Source of the DNA: SVTX01 sp045660325
GTDB lineage: Bacteria > Bacillota > Clostridia > Oscillospirales > CAG-272
DNA length: 64,000 nt
NCBI GenBank assembly: GCA_045660325.1
Contig: JAZRDO010000022.1
Location: forward strand, 1-64,000
Direction: 5' to 3'
Shown one piece after another: positions 16,279 through 24,359 of the stretch. A program made the translations under genes and the position numbers. Under the pieces are notes generated by a model. It was not told the origin of the DNA and ran no database searches. It worked only from the letters and a program-made list of their open reading frames with translations. Numbering within the stretch: position 1 is the stretch's first letter; the number at the start of each line of letters is the position of its first letter.

Positions 16279-18162
16279 ATGGCAAGTTTGTCACTTAAAC
16301 ATATTTTCAAGGTATATGACGGAGGCGTTAAGGCAGTAAACGACTTCTGTATGGATATAGACGACAAGGAATTTATTGTGTTTGTCGGTCCCTCGGGATG
16401 CGGTAAATCCACAACGCTCCGTATGATCGCGGGTCTTGAGGAGATCACCGCGGGTGAGCTTCGAATTGACAACGAGATCGTTAACGACGTAGAGCCCAAG
16501 GACAGAAATATCGCGATGGTATTCCAGAACTACGCGCTCTATCCTCATATGAGTGTTTATGAAAACATGGCGTTCTCCCTTCGTACGATGCATATGCCTA
16601 AGGACCAGATCCATGAAAAGGTAATGGAAGCGGCGGAGATCCTCGGTATTACCGAATATCTTCAGAGAAAGCCTAAGGCTCTCTCGGGCGGTCAGAGACA
16701 GAGAGTTGCTCTCGGTCGCGCGATCGTTCGTCAGCCAAAGGTATTCCTTCTTGACGAGCCTCTCTCCAACCTTGATGCGAAGCTTCGCGCGGCGATGAGA
16801 GCTGAGATCTCCCGTCTCCACGAAAAGCTTGGTACGACCTTTATCTACGTTACACACGATCAGGTAGAGGCGATGACTATGGGTTCGAGAATCGTCGTTA
16901 TGAAGGACGGCTACGTTCAGCAGATCGACACACCTATCAATCTTTATAAGTATCCCGACAATATGTTCGTTGCGGGCTTTATCGGTACACCCCAGATGAA
17001 TTTCTTCGATGCTACTATCACAAAGGACGGCGACAACGTAAGATTTGCGCTTGACTGCGGTACGAACGTAGATATGGAATACATTCAGGCGGACAAGATC
17101 CCCGTAAACTATATGGACGGCGAGCATAAGGTCGTATTCGGTATAAGACCCGACGCGGTACGCGTTTATAACAGCAACAACTACGACGACGGCTCTTGGT
17201 CAAGAGCAAAGGCAGTAGTAAGCGTAGTAGAGGTTCTCGGTGGAGAAACTCTCATTTATGCAAACCTCAATCTTGAAACACCCGACGCTACGAGCGGCGC
17301 GATCATCATTAAGGCTGATTCCGACATTGCAGTTCGTCGTGGTGAGATAATCGAAATTGAAATTTCCAAGAGAAAGTTCCACGTGTTCGACAGTGAAACA
17401 CAGAAGAGCATCAGAAGAAGAATTCCCGATGAAAATATCATTACCGCATCCATACTTGACGGTAAGCTTGGATTTGAGGGTCAGATCTTTGATCTTCCTC
17501 GTGCAATTCGCTGTGAAAACAGTGAGAGCGTAGAAATTTCTATGCCTATCTCGGCTATGACGCTCGGTAAGGGATCAGGTAAGGCGCGCGTTCAGTGGAA
17601 AGAATCCATTGAGGGCAAGACGCTTTACTTCCTCAAGGTTGGCGAGCTTACTCAGTTCTCACTTGAGTATGGCGAGGCGAGATTCAAGATCGGCGATGAG
17701 GTTGATTTCGATATCGACTTTACACAGATGTCTGTAAAGGCTCTCGGCGTAGCGCCCTTGTGCCTTACAAATGCGCTTGAAGGTACGTTTATCAAGGAAA
17801 AGGCGGGCAAGACGTATAACTTCTTCATGAAGGTAGGCGATGCAAAGCTTGTTCCTACCGACGATATATGCGAGAAGGTATTTGCTTGTAAGGGCAACAA
17901 GATCTTCCGTGTTCCGCTTGAGTACGTAATTGATGCTAAGGCATTGACGGTTATTCCTCACGAGGAAGGCGCGAGCAACGTTCTTGCAGGAACAGTTGTT
18001 GAAACCCTTGATTACGGACACGAGCAGTACGCTGTTATTGACGTATACGGTCAGAAATTGACGGCTATTTACGGAGGTAACGTGGGCGACACCGTTGACG
18101 TTGCAGTTCCCGTGGAAAAGCTTACTATCAAGGATAAGTCAATCGATATTATTATCGTTTAA
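16279..18162 (+). CDS. malK: CUT1 ABC transporter ATPase (MalK/MsmK type) with about 240 extra C-terminal residues
   Basis: ATP-hydrolysing subunit for the maltodextrin permeases. The N-terminal 385 residues are a complete MalK-type protein: Walker A GPSGCGKST at 37-45, Q-loop in VFQNYALYPH, signature LSGGQRQR, Walker B VFLLDEP, H-loop VTHD, then an OB/TOBE-type regulatory domain (VVFGIRPDAV). Family members normally end near 370. This one is 627 long; the extra part is rich in beta strands, and its last 60 residues (from AGTVVETLDYG to the end) again resemble a TOBE/OB unit. The extension is in frame with normal codon use, so it is not a sequencing artefact. ATG at 16279 follows AAGGAG. Confidence 0.93.
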   Translation: MASLSLKHIFKVYDGGVKAVNDFCMDIDDKEFIVFVGPSGCGKSTTLRMIAGLEEITAGELRIDNEIVNDVEPKDRNIAMVFQNYALYPHMSVYENMAFSLRTMHMPKDQIHEKVMEAAEILGITEYLQRKPKALSGGQRQRVALGRAIVRQPKVFLLDEPLSNLDAKLRAAMRAEISRLHEKLGTTFIYVTHDQVEAMTMGSRIVVMKDGYVQQIDTPINLYKYPDNMFVAGFIGTPQMNFFDATITKDGDNVRFALDCGTNVDMEYIQADKIPVNYMDGEHKVVFGIRPDAVRVYNSNNYDDGSWSRAKAVVSVVEVLGGETLIYANLNLETPDATSGAIIIKADSDIAVRRGEIIEIEISKRKFHVFDSETQKSIRRRIPDENIITASILDGKLGFEGQIFDLPRAIRCENSESVEISMPISAMTLGKGSGKARVQWKESIEGKTLYFLKVGELTQFSLEYGEARFKIGDEVDFDIDFTQMSVKALGVAPLCLTNALEGTFIKEKAGKTYNFFMKVGDAKLVPTDDICEKVFACKGNKIFRVPLEYVIDAKALTVIPHEEGASNVLAGTVVETLDYGHEQYAVIDVYGQKLTAIYGGNVGDTVDVAVPVEKLTIKDKSIDIIIV

Positions 18163-18172
18163 TATTGAAAGA

Positions 18173-18201
18173 ACGGGCGGTCGTATGACCGTCCGTTTCT
18201 T
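18173..18201 (+). terminator. Terminator of the maltodextrin operon
   Basis: A 10-bp perfect stem ACGGGCGGTC/GACCGTCCGT (allowing one G-U) with a GTAT loop and a short T-rich tail, 11 bases after the ATPase stop. Confidence 0.8.
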
Positions 18202-18219
18202 GTGTTGACATATTTTCCC

Positions 18220-18249
18220 TTGACATTTAAAATAAGACTGTGCTATAAT
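18220..18249 (+). promoter_or_regulatory. Promoter of the alpha/beta hydrolase gene
   Basis: TTGACA at 18220-18225 and TATAAT at 18244-18249, 18-base spacer, 23 bases before the start codon. Confidence 0.8.
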
Positions 18250-18271
18250 AAAAAAGAAGGGTGGTGGTCTT

Positions 18272-19330
18272 ATGCCTAAAACGTTAAAAAGAATACTTAT
18301 TATTACGGTTAGCGTTATACTTGGATTTTTATTTGTGCATATGCCGCTGACTACTCCTATTGCGTACGAGGCGTTCTTCCAGACGCGCTACGAAACACCG
18401 GATTGGCTTGAATTTTCGGTTGAGGATTTTGACGGCCTTACGGTTGAAAGAAGCGATTTTCTATCAGGTAAGACATCTCTTGCGGGATACAAATACAAAA
18501 AGGGCGACGATAATATCAAGGGCGTTGTCGTTGTCGCTCACGGAATGGGCGGCGGACACAACTGGTTTATGCCATATATAAATTACTTTACGGATAATGG
18601 ATATTACGTTTTCGCATATGACGCTCACGGCAACGATAACAGCGGCGGTAAGAATATCCGTGGACTTCCGCAGGGAATTATAGACCTTGATCTTGCTATC
18701 CGCCACGTAAAAGGGGATGCGGATTATACGGGGCTTCCTATTATGCTTTTCGGTCATAGCTGGGGAGGATATTCGGTGGGCAACGTGCTTGAATTTCATA
18801 ACGATATTGCGGCGGCGGTGATCGTCGCGGGCTTCAACGAAAGCGAGGATATTATAAGACACCACGCGGGAAGATTCGTAGGCCCATTCGTTCATATCGG
18901 AATCCCGTACGTTGACGCGTATGAGCGTATAAAATTCGGCAATGATTATGCGAAGACCTCGGCAATCGAAGCAATGCGGGGGTGTGATACGGGAATTATG
19001 ATCGTGCAGGGCGGAGATGACACGACAGTTCCTGCGAAGTGCGGATACGATAAGATGTATGATGCATTTTACGGAAACGAACGATTTGAATTTCATTTCT
19101 ATTCGGGGCGCGATCATAAATATATTTTCTATTCCGACGATGCTTACGATTATATAAAGCAGCTCGAGAGGGATTACCTTACTTACGTCAAGGAAAGTGG
19201 AAAAAAGAAAAATGCCGCGAGCATGAATGAATTTATGGCGGAAAATCTCGATTCCGAAAGAAGATTTGAAATAAATCTTGATCTTTGCGAGAAAATTATA
19301 AAAATGTATGATAAATACAGTAAGAATTAA
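18272..19330 (+). CDS. Alpha/beta hydrolase, membrane-anchored serine hydrolase
   Basis: Predicted esterase, lipase or peptidase of unknown substrate. It has 352 residues. A hydrophobic segment at about 5-27 is likely a signal anchor that places the enzyme outside. The catalytic triad is visible: nucleophile S163 in GHSWGG, an acid at D249/D250 in GGDDTTVP and H282 in GRDHKY. The oxyanion region reads VVVAHGMGGG. The fold resembles monoacylglycerol-lipase-type (Hydrolase_4) proteins. GGGTGG precedes the ATG. A small Cys-rich gene follows after 14 bases, so the two are probably co-transcribed. Confidence 0.85.
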   Translation: MPKTLKRILIITVSVILGFLFVHMPLTTPIAYEAFFQTRYETPDWLEFSVEDFDGLTVERSDFLSGKTSLAGYKYKKGDDNIKGVVVVAHGMGGGHNWFMPYINYFTDNGYYVFAYDAHGNDNSGGKNIRGLPQGIIDLDLAIRHVKGDADYTGLPIMLFGHSWGGYSVGNVLEFHNDIAAAVIVAGFNESEDIIRHHAGRFVGPFVHIGIPYVDAYERIKFGNDYAKTSAIEAMRGCDTGIMIVQGGDDTTVPAKCGYDKMYDAFYGNERFEFHFYSGRDHKYIFYSDDAYDYIKQLERDYLTYVKESGKKKNAASMNEFMAENLDSERRFEINLDLCEKIIKMYDKYSKN

Positions 19331-19344
19331 AGGGGGAGATTATT

Positions 19345-19557
19345 ATGGCACAAAAATATCCGTCAAGCTGGAAGCATTGCGCTACGTGTGTGTATTGGAC
19401 AGGACGCCGAGACGTTGACTTCTTCGGTCAGTGGGTGAGCGTTGATTCCACGCAAACGAAGGGAAGATGTATGTGTCGCTGCGGCGGCTGGAGCAGGCAG
19501 GAGACTCCCGCGTCTCTCAATTGCTCGGCTTACTTAAAGTGGCCCGCGCTTTCTTGA
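19345..19557 (+). CDS. Small cysteine-rich protein, unknown function
   Basis: A 70-residue protein I cannot assign to a named family. Six cysteines lie at positions 12, 15, 42, 44, 46 and 60; the CxxC plus CxCxC spacing suggests a zinc or iron site. Tryptophans are also frequent (5). There is no signal peptide or membrane segment. Support for it being a real gene is a strong AGGGGGAG ribosome binding site eight bases upstream, tight spacing to the hydrolase gene, and a terminator just after its stop. Confidence 0.7.
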   Translation: MAQKYPSSWKHCATCVYWTGRRDVDFFGQWVSVDSTQTKGRCMCRCGGWSRQETPASLNCSAYLKWPALS

Positions 19558-19579
19558 CGTGAATTTATACTTATAAAAG

Positions 19580-19613
19580 CTCCCCTCGGGCATACCGAGG
19601 GGAGTTTTTATTT
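19580..19613 (+). terminator. Intrinsic terminator
   Basis: A perfect 10-bp stem CTCCCCTCGG/CCGAGGGGAG, 5-base loop and a T tail, ending the alpha/beta hydrolase transcript. Confidence 0.9.
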
Positions 19614-19643
19614 CTTAAAAATTCTTAAAGTGTTCATAAAAGG

Positions 19644-19672
19644 TTGATTTGTACTGATCTTTGTGGTAAAAT
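19644..19672 (+). promoter_or_regulatory. Promoter of the YwaF-like gene
   Basis: TTGATT at 19644-19649 and TAAAAT at 19667-19672 with a 17-base spacer. Confidence 0.6.
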
Positions 19673-19709
19673 TATCATAGAAAGTCAAAAAATGTCGAGG
19701 AGATTTTTT

Positions 19710-20492
19710 ATGTATTATCCGATATTACACAACTTTTTAAAAGAGCAGGCAACTGAAAAGCCCTTTACAGCGTTTTCAATCTACCACATTATTTATATCG
19801 CAATAGTGGTTTTGTTGCCTATTCTCACTATTCTTTTGTTCAGAAAAAAGGATCAGTCGGTAAAGGAAAAGGTGATAAAGACCTTTGTAGCGATTCCGTT
19901 CGCGCTCTATATGCTTGACTTTATGATTATGCCGTTCTCGTACGGATATATCGACGTTGACAAGCTTCCTTTCCATTCCTGTACGCTTCTTTCTATTCTT
20001 ATCTTCGTTGCATGCAACGGTAAGTTCTTAAGAAAATATCGCGTGAATTTTGCAATGATCGCTATATTCTCTGACCTTATGTACGTGGCCTACCCGTCAG
20101 GTGTTATTGACGGAAATCCTTTGTCCTACCGTGTGAATCAGACGCTTCTTTTCCACTCTCTTATGATCGTGAGCGGAATAATTATCTTGGCACTTGACGA
20201 GGAGGGCCCGAGATTCAAGAAGTGCTACCGCGATCCCATTATCCTCACTTGCATGAGCATTTGGGCTCTTATCGGTAACGCGTTGTACAGCACCGCCTCC
20301 GCATGTGAGTGCTGTGGATATAACCGTAGCTTCAACTGGTTCTTCGTTAAGGCAGACCCCCTCGGTATCTTCTCCGAGCCCACGTCCCATTACATAATGC
20401 CTTGGCTCAATATTATCGTTTTCTTTATTCTTAATCTTATCATCTACGGCATATTCGCCCTGATCCGCAATTCCAAGAAAAAGAAGGCGTAA
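19710..20492 (+). CDS. YwaF/TIGR02206-family integral membrane protein
   Basis: A 260-residue protein with about seven hydrophobic segments and no catalytic motif that I recognise. It matches the general layout of the YwaF (TIGR02206) family, whose function is unknown: conserved PFHSC after the second segment (LPFHSCTLLS), GNPLSYRVNQTLLFHS, and a lysine-rich C-terminus. An unusual CECCG motif lies in a loop near residue 200. Start 19710 is preferred because CGAGGAG is spaced eight bases upstream; an earlier in-frame ATG at 19644 overlaps the promoter. Confidence 0.75.
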   Translation: MYYPILHNFLKEQATEKPFTAFSIYHIIYIAIVVLLPILTILLFRKKDQSVKEKVIKTFVAIPFALYMLDFMIMPFSYGYIDVDKLPFHSCTLLSILIFVACNGKFLRKYRVNFAMIAIFSDLMYVAYPSGVIDGNPLSYRVNQTLLFHSLMIVSGIIILALDEEGPRFKKCYRDPIILTCMSIWALIGNALYSTASACECCGYNRSFNWFFVKADPLGIFSEPTSHYIMPWLNIIVFFILNLIIYGIFALIRNSKKKKA

Positions 20493-20503
20493 GACTATAG
20501 GAA

Positions 20504-20530
20504 AAGCATCCCCAACGGGGTGCTTTTTCC
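20504..20530 (+). terminator. Intrinsic terminator
   Basis: AAGCATCCCC/GGGGTGCTT stem with a very short loop and a T5 tail, 12 bases after the YwaF-like stop. Confidence 0.85.
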
Positions 20531-20562
20531 ATATATTTTTTTAATTTAATTTGCTATAAATC

Positions 20563-20591
20563 TTGAAATATGCCGAAAAATGTGTTATAAT
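20563..20591 (+). promoter_or_regulatory. mscL promoter
   Basis: TTGAAA at 20563-20568 and TATAAT at 20586-20591, 17-base spacer. Confidence 0.8.
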
Positions 20592-20627
20592 GAAAAAGTA
20601 GTAGATTAAATTTTTCATGGAGGAAAT

Positions 20628-21263
20628 ATGAAAAAGTTTTTTAAAGAATTCAAGGCCTTTATCACGCGCGGCAACGTGCTTGATATGGCAGTCGGCGTTA
20701 TCGTCGGCGGTGCATTTACCGCAATCGTAAACGGACTTTCAAACTTTATTTTGAAGCCCATCGTTAATTTCGTTATTTATAAGGTTCTTTTCTGGATCAC
20801 AAAGGAAGAGAAGGGTCTCTCTGAGATATTCACGTTCTTGAAGAGAGTTGACACTGTTGATGCTGAGACGGGAAAGGTCGTTCTCGACTCCGTTACAGGT
20901 CTGCCCGTTCCCGATCTTGCAAACTCTATTTACATTGACTGGGGTTCCTTCATTACCGCAATTATCAACTTCATACTTATCGCTCTGGTTCTTTTCTGCA
21001 TCGTTAAGTTTATTAACAAGGTAAGAGAAGAAAACCGCGAGCTTATTGCAGGTAAGATCTCCAAGGAAGACAGACGTGAGATGAAGAAGCTCGGTATCAA
21101 GCGTCGCGATAAGGCTGCAGTTGCCGCTTACTTTGAAGCAAAGGCAAAGAAGGAAGCCGAGGCAAAGGCGGCTGCCGAAGAAAAGGCAAGACTTGACCGC
21201 GAGGCAAATCCCACGGCTGAGGATCTTTTAAAGAAGATCGTAGTGCTTCTTGAAAACAAGTAA
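20628..21263 (+). CDS. mscL: Large-conductance mechanosensitive channel MscL, enlarged
   Basis: Stretch-activated membrane pore that releases solutes on hypo-osmotic shock. The N-terminal signature is intact (KAFITRGNVLDMAVGVIVGGAF, first pore helix), and the second membrane helix lies near residues 105-125. It has 211 residues against the usual 125-150. The excess is a longer extracellular loop (about 60-100, with TVDAETGKVVLDS) and a long Lys/Glu/Ala-rich C-terminal helix (about 140-210, KAKKEAEAKAAAEEKARL), likely an extended coiled-coil bundle. ATG at 20628 follows GGAGG. It is a single-gene transcript with its own promoter and terminator. Confidence 0.93.
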   Translation: MKKFFKEFKAFITRGNVLDMAVGVIVGGAFTAIVNGLSNFILKPIVNFVIYKVLFWITKEEKGLSEIFTFLKRVDTVDAETGKVVLDSVTGLPVPDLANSIYIDWGSFITAIINFILIALVLFCIVKFINKVREENRELIAGKISKEDRREMKKLGIKRRDKAAVAAYFEAKAKKEAEAKAAAEEKARLDREANPTAEDLLKKIVVLLENK

Positions 21264-21274
21264 TAATAAAAAAC

Positions 21275-21301
21275 GGACAGGTGTATGCCTGTCCTTTTTT
21301 T
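21275..21301 (+). terminator. mscL terminator
   Basis: GGACAGG/CCTGTCC stem, six-base loop and a T7 run. Confidence 0.88.
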
Positions 21302-21316
21302 GTGCTTTGATTTTGC

Positions 21317-21345
21317 TTGACACAAAAGGAAAATTGTGATATACT
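21317..21345 (+). promoter_or_regulatory. Promoter of the SGNH hydrolase / GH3 operon
   Basis: TTGACA at 21317-21322 and TATACT at 21340-21345, 17-base spacer. Confidence 0.75.
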
Positions 21346-21382
21346 TTTCTTATGAGTTCAATGCTTTTTAAGGGTTAAAACT

Positions 21383-21949
21383 ATGAAGAAAATTTTATTT
21401 TTAGGAAATAGCTTTACATACTATTATAACTTGCCTGAGCTTGTTGAGGAAGGCGCGAGGGGTGAGCTTATATGCCACTCAATCACTCGCGGCGGCGCGT
21501 ATCTTAATGCGTATAAAACTCCGACAGATGAGCTTCGCATCCGTCTTGACGAGATGGTCTTCAATAACGAATATGACTACGTCGTTTTGCAGGAGCAGAG
21601 CCTTAATGCAATTTTGAATTTTGCGGATTTTGAGAGCTCGGTCAAGCACGTAAAATCCCTTGTCGGTAAAGCGAAAATACTTATTTATCAAACGTGGAGC
21701 TATGCCGACGGCTCGCCTTTGCTTTTGAGCACGGGACTTACGTTTGACGAGATGACCGACGGACTTGAAAATGCGGCAAACAGAGTCGCAAAAGAGATAA
21801 ATGCTGACGTAATACCTGTAGGTCGTGTATTTTACAATGCGATCAAAAACGGTAGAGCCGATCTGTACGACGCGGACTGTCTGCATCCGTCAAGGGTGGG
21901 AACAGCTCTTGCCGCAAACGTATTTTTAGAATATTTCAATAAACTTTAA
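21383..21949 (+). CDS. SGNH/GDSL-type hydrolase (DUF4886-like)
   Basis: Predicted cytosolic esterase of 188 residues, perhaps a carbohydrate or xylan deacetylase. Block I reads LFLGNSFTYY with the nucleophile Ser10, a later block reads YDYVVLQEQS, and the C-terminal DADCLHPS supplies the Asp/His pair. There is no signal peptide. It lies 15 bases ahead of a GH3 beta-glucosidase and shares its promoter, so the two may act on the same imported, possibly acylated, oligosaccharide; this coupling is inferred. The ribosome binding site is weak (AAGGG at 21369). Confidence 0.8.
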   Translation: MKKILFLGNSFTYYYNLPELVEEGARGELICHSITRGGAYLNAYKTPTDELRIRLDEMVFNNEYDYVVLQEQSLNAILNFADFESSVKHVKSLVGKAKILIYQTWSYADGSPLLLSTGLTFDEMTDGLENAANRVAKEINADVIPVGRVFYNAIKNGRADLYDADCLHPSRVGTALAANVFLEYFNKL

Positions 21950-21964
21950 TTTGGGGGAACGAAT

Positions 21965-24127
21965 ATGACAAACACAGAAATCAGAGCATTGATGGATAAA
22001 ATGACAATTCGTCAAAAGGCAGCTCAGCTTCTTCAGCTCAATGCAAATCTTCTTGTTGTGACCGATGCGGAGATCACAGGCCCTGCGCAGGAGCTTAATC
22101 TTTCCGTTGAGGATATTTATACGACGGGTAACGTGCTTAATTTTACAAGCGCTCTTGACGTGATAAGAATCCAGAACGAGCACATGCAGAACGACCCCCA
22201 CAAGATACCTATGCTCTTTATGATGGACGTTATCCACGGCTATAAAACGACCTTCCCGATTCCTCTCGGCATGGGCGCATCCTTTGATGCGGAGCTGCTC
22301 AAGGAATGTACAAAAATGTCCGCCAAGGAAGCGGTTGCGGGCGGCATTCAGGTAACCTTTACCCCTATGGTTGACTTCGTTCGCGATGCGAGATGGGGAA
22401 GAGTTATGGAGTCCTGCGGCGAGGACGTGTACGTAAATTCCATTATGGGCGCGGCTCAGGTAGAGGCATTCCAGGGAGATCTCGGCCCTGAGAATATCGG
22501 CACTTGCGTAAAGCATTTTGCGGCTTACGGCGGCGCGGAGGCCGGCCGTGATTATAATCTCGTTGAGATCTCCGAGAGAACATTGCGCGAGTATTATTTC
22601 CCCGCATACAAGGCGTGTCTTGACGCGGGCGCTACAAGTATTATGCCGTCCTTCAATTCCTTAAACGGTGTTCCTTCGGTTGCAAATAAGTGGCTTATGA
22701 ATGACGTTCTCCGTGGCGAATGGGGTTATGACGGACTTGTTATCAGTGACTATAACGCTATCGGCGAGCTTCTTGTTCACGGTGTTGCCGAGAATTCCAA
22801 GCAGGCGGCGGAAATGGCGTTCAACTGCGGTTGTGATATTGATATGAATACAAATTTCTATCCTACTCACATGGAGGAGCTTATTGCCGAGGGCAAGGTT
22901 AAGATGGAGGATCTTGACCGCGCGGTATTCAAGGTGCTTGAATTGAAGAATAAGCTTGGTATGTTTGAGGATCCTCTTCGCGGCGCGTCATACGAAAAGG
23001 AAAAGGAGATCTGTCTCTGTGACGAGCATCGCGCGCTTGTAAGACGCGCAGTTGAGGAATGCTCGGTTCTTCTTAAAAACGACGGAGTTCTTCCTTTCTC
23101 GAAGGAAACAAAGAAAATTGCTCTTATCGGCCCGTTTGCCGAGGAGCAGGCGATTTCGGGCTTCTGGTCTTGTAATGCAAAGCCCGAGGATTGCGTAAAC
23201 GTATACAATGGCGTAAGGGCGCTTCTTCCCAATGCCGAGGTGGTGGCAGTGAAGGGCTGCTCTGCGGAATGGAATGAGCTTTCCGAGGAAGATTTTGAAA
23301 GAGCAATTGAAGCAGCAAGGGCAGCTGACGCGGTAGTGCTCTGTCTTGGTGAGCCTCAAAACTATTCGGGCGAGGGCAATTGCCGTACCGATCTTACACT
23401 CCCCGGCGTACAGACAAAGCTCGCGCGCAAGGTAGTGGAGGCAAATCCCAATACTGCGGCTATTATCTTCAACGGCAGACCTCTCGTTCTCACCGAGCTT
23501 GCGGAATTTACTCCCGCGATACTTGAAATGTGGTTTACGGGTGTTGAGGGTGGACCTGCCGCGGCGAATCTTCTTTTTGGCGATGCCAACCCCTCCGGTA
23601 AGATCACTATGACCTTCCCGAGAAGCGTAGGTCAGTGTCCTATTTACTACAACCGTGTAAACACGGGCAGACCCAAGACAAAGCCCGATAATGAAAGACA
23701 GATCTACGCGTCGACCTATCTTGATTGCGGAAATCTCCCGCTTTATTCCTTCGGACACGGTCTTTCCTACACAACATTTGAATATCTTGATATGACGCTT
23801 GAAAATAAGACTATGAGCGATAAAGATCCTCTCAAGGTAAAGGTTACGTTGAAAAACACAGGCGAGAGAGCAGGCAAGGAGGTAGTCCAGCTCTACATTC
23901 ACGACAGAGTTGCCTCGACCGTTCGTCCCGTTCAGTCCTTGGCGGCATTTACAAAGGTTTCACTTGATGCGGGTGAGACAAAGGTCGTCCAGCTTGAGAT
24001 ACCCGAGGAGAGACTTCGTTTCTATAATGAAAAATGTGAGTGTGTATCCGAGGCGGGCTGGTTTGATATCTTTGTCGGCTACGCGGATCATCCGTATATC
24101 GAGGACGAATTCTATCTTGAAAAATAA
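21965..24127 (+). CDS. bglX: Beta-glucosidase, GH3
   Basis: Cleaves terminal beta-linked glucosyl (or xylosyl) units from oligosaccharides. It has 720 residues: a GH3 N-terminal barrel, a GH3 C-terminal domain (about 365-580, with GEPQNYSGEG) and a fibronectin-III-like tail (about 625-720). Nucleophile Asp262 lies in VISDYNA. The conserved KHFAAYG motif carries the substrate-binding Lys-His. No signal peptide, so it probably acts on imported disaccharides. It is the only clearly beta-specific glycosidase in the window apart from the rhamnosidase, and is co-transcribed with the SGNH hydrolase. The symbol is by similarity; cellobiase or xylosidase activity is possible. Confidence 0.92.
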   Translation: MTNTEIRALMDKMTIRQKAAQLLQLNANLLVVTDAEITGPAQELNLSVEDIYTTGNVLNFTSALDVIRIQNEHMQNDPHKIPMLFMMDVIHGYKTTFPIPLGMGASFDAELLKECTKMSAKEAVAGGIQVTFTPMVDFVRDARWGRVMESCGEDVYVNSIMGAAQVEAFQGDLGPENIGTCVKHFAAYGGAEAGRDYNLVEISERTLREYYFPAYKACLDAGATSIMPSFNSLNGVPSVANKWLMNDVLRGEWGYDGLVISDYNAIGELLVHGVAENSKQAAEMAFNCGCDIDMNTNFYPTHMEELIAEGKVKMEDLDRAVFKVLELKNKLGMFEDPLRGASYEKEKEICLCDEHRALVRRAVEECSVLLKNDGVLPFSKETKKIALIGPFAEEQAISGFWSCNAKPEDCVNVYNGVRALLPNAEVVAVKGCSAEWNELSEEDFERAIEAARAADAVVLCLGEPQNYSGEGNCRTDLTLPGVQTKLARKVVEANPNTAAIIFNGRPLVLTELAEFTPAILEMWFTGVEGGPAAANLLFGDANPSGKITMTFPRSVGQCPIYYNRVNTGRPKTKPDNERQIYASTYLDCGNLPLYSFGHGLSYTTFEYLDMTLENKTMSDKDPLKVKVTLKNTGERAGKEVVQLYIHDRVASTVRPVQSLAAFTKVSLDAGETKVVQLEIPEERLRFYNEKCECVSEAGWFDIFVGYADHPYIEDEFYLEK

Positions 24128-24163
24128 TTACTTTTTTACAAAAAATTATATCAGGATTTTCTC

Positions 24164-24192
24164 TTGACAAAGGGCGCAAAATTCTGTATAAT
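24164..24192 (+). promoter_or_regulatory. pfl operon promoter
   Basis: TTGACA at 24164-24169 and TATAAT at 24187-24192, 17-base spacer. Transcription would begin near 24199, just ahead of the riboswitch. Confidence 0.85.
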
Positions 24193-24215
24193 ATAATCGT
24201 AAAAAACAAATACTC

Positions 24216-24323
24216 CTTGTATGACTGACGGATTAGCGGGTCAACCGCGTGGGAATATGAGGTTTTAAACGTCGACCGTCTGGGCAATTCAGTCAAACAA
24301 GGCTTGAATTGCCCTTATTTTTT
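24216..24323 (+). ncRNA. ZTP (pfl-motif) riboswitch with terminator platform
   Basis: Leader RNA sensing ZTP/ZMP, the alarmones of 10-formyl-tetrahydrofolate shortage. The conserved core is visible: a TGACTGACGG element near 24222-24231, a GCGGG...CCGC hairpin, a GTGGGAA segment, and the 3' signature ACCGTCTGGGCA ending near 24286. The last bases of that signature (GGGCAATTCA, 24282-24291) pair perfectly with TGAATTGCCC (24305-24314) to form a terminator with a T-rich tail to 24323. Aptamer folding and termination are thus mutually exclusive, which predicts an ON switch. The motif was named for its place upstream of pfl genes, exactly as here. Confidence 0.85.
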
Positions 24324-24359
24324 CGTTTGTAAAATTTGGTATATATTATGGAGGTTTTT

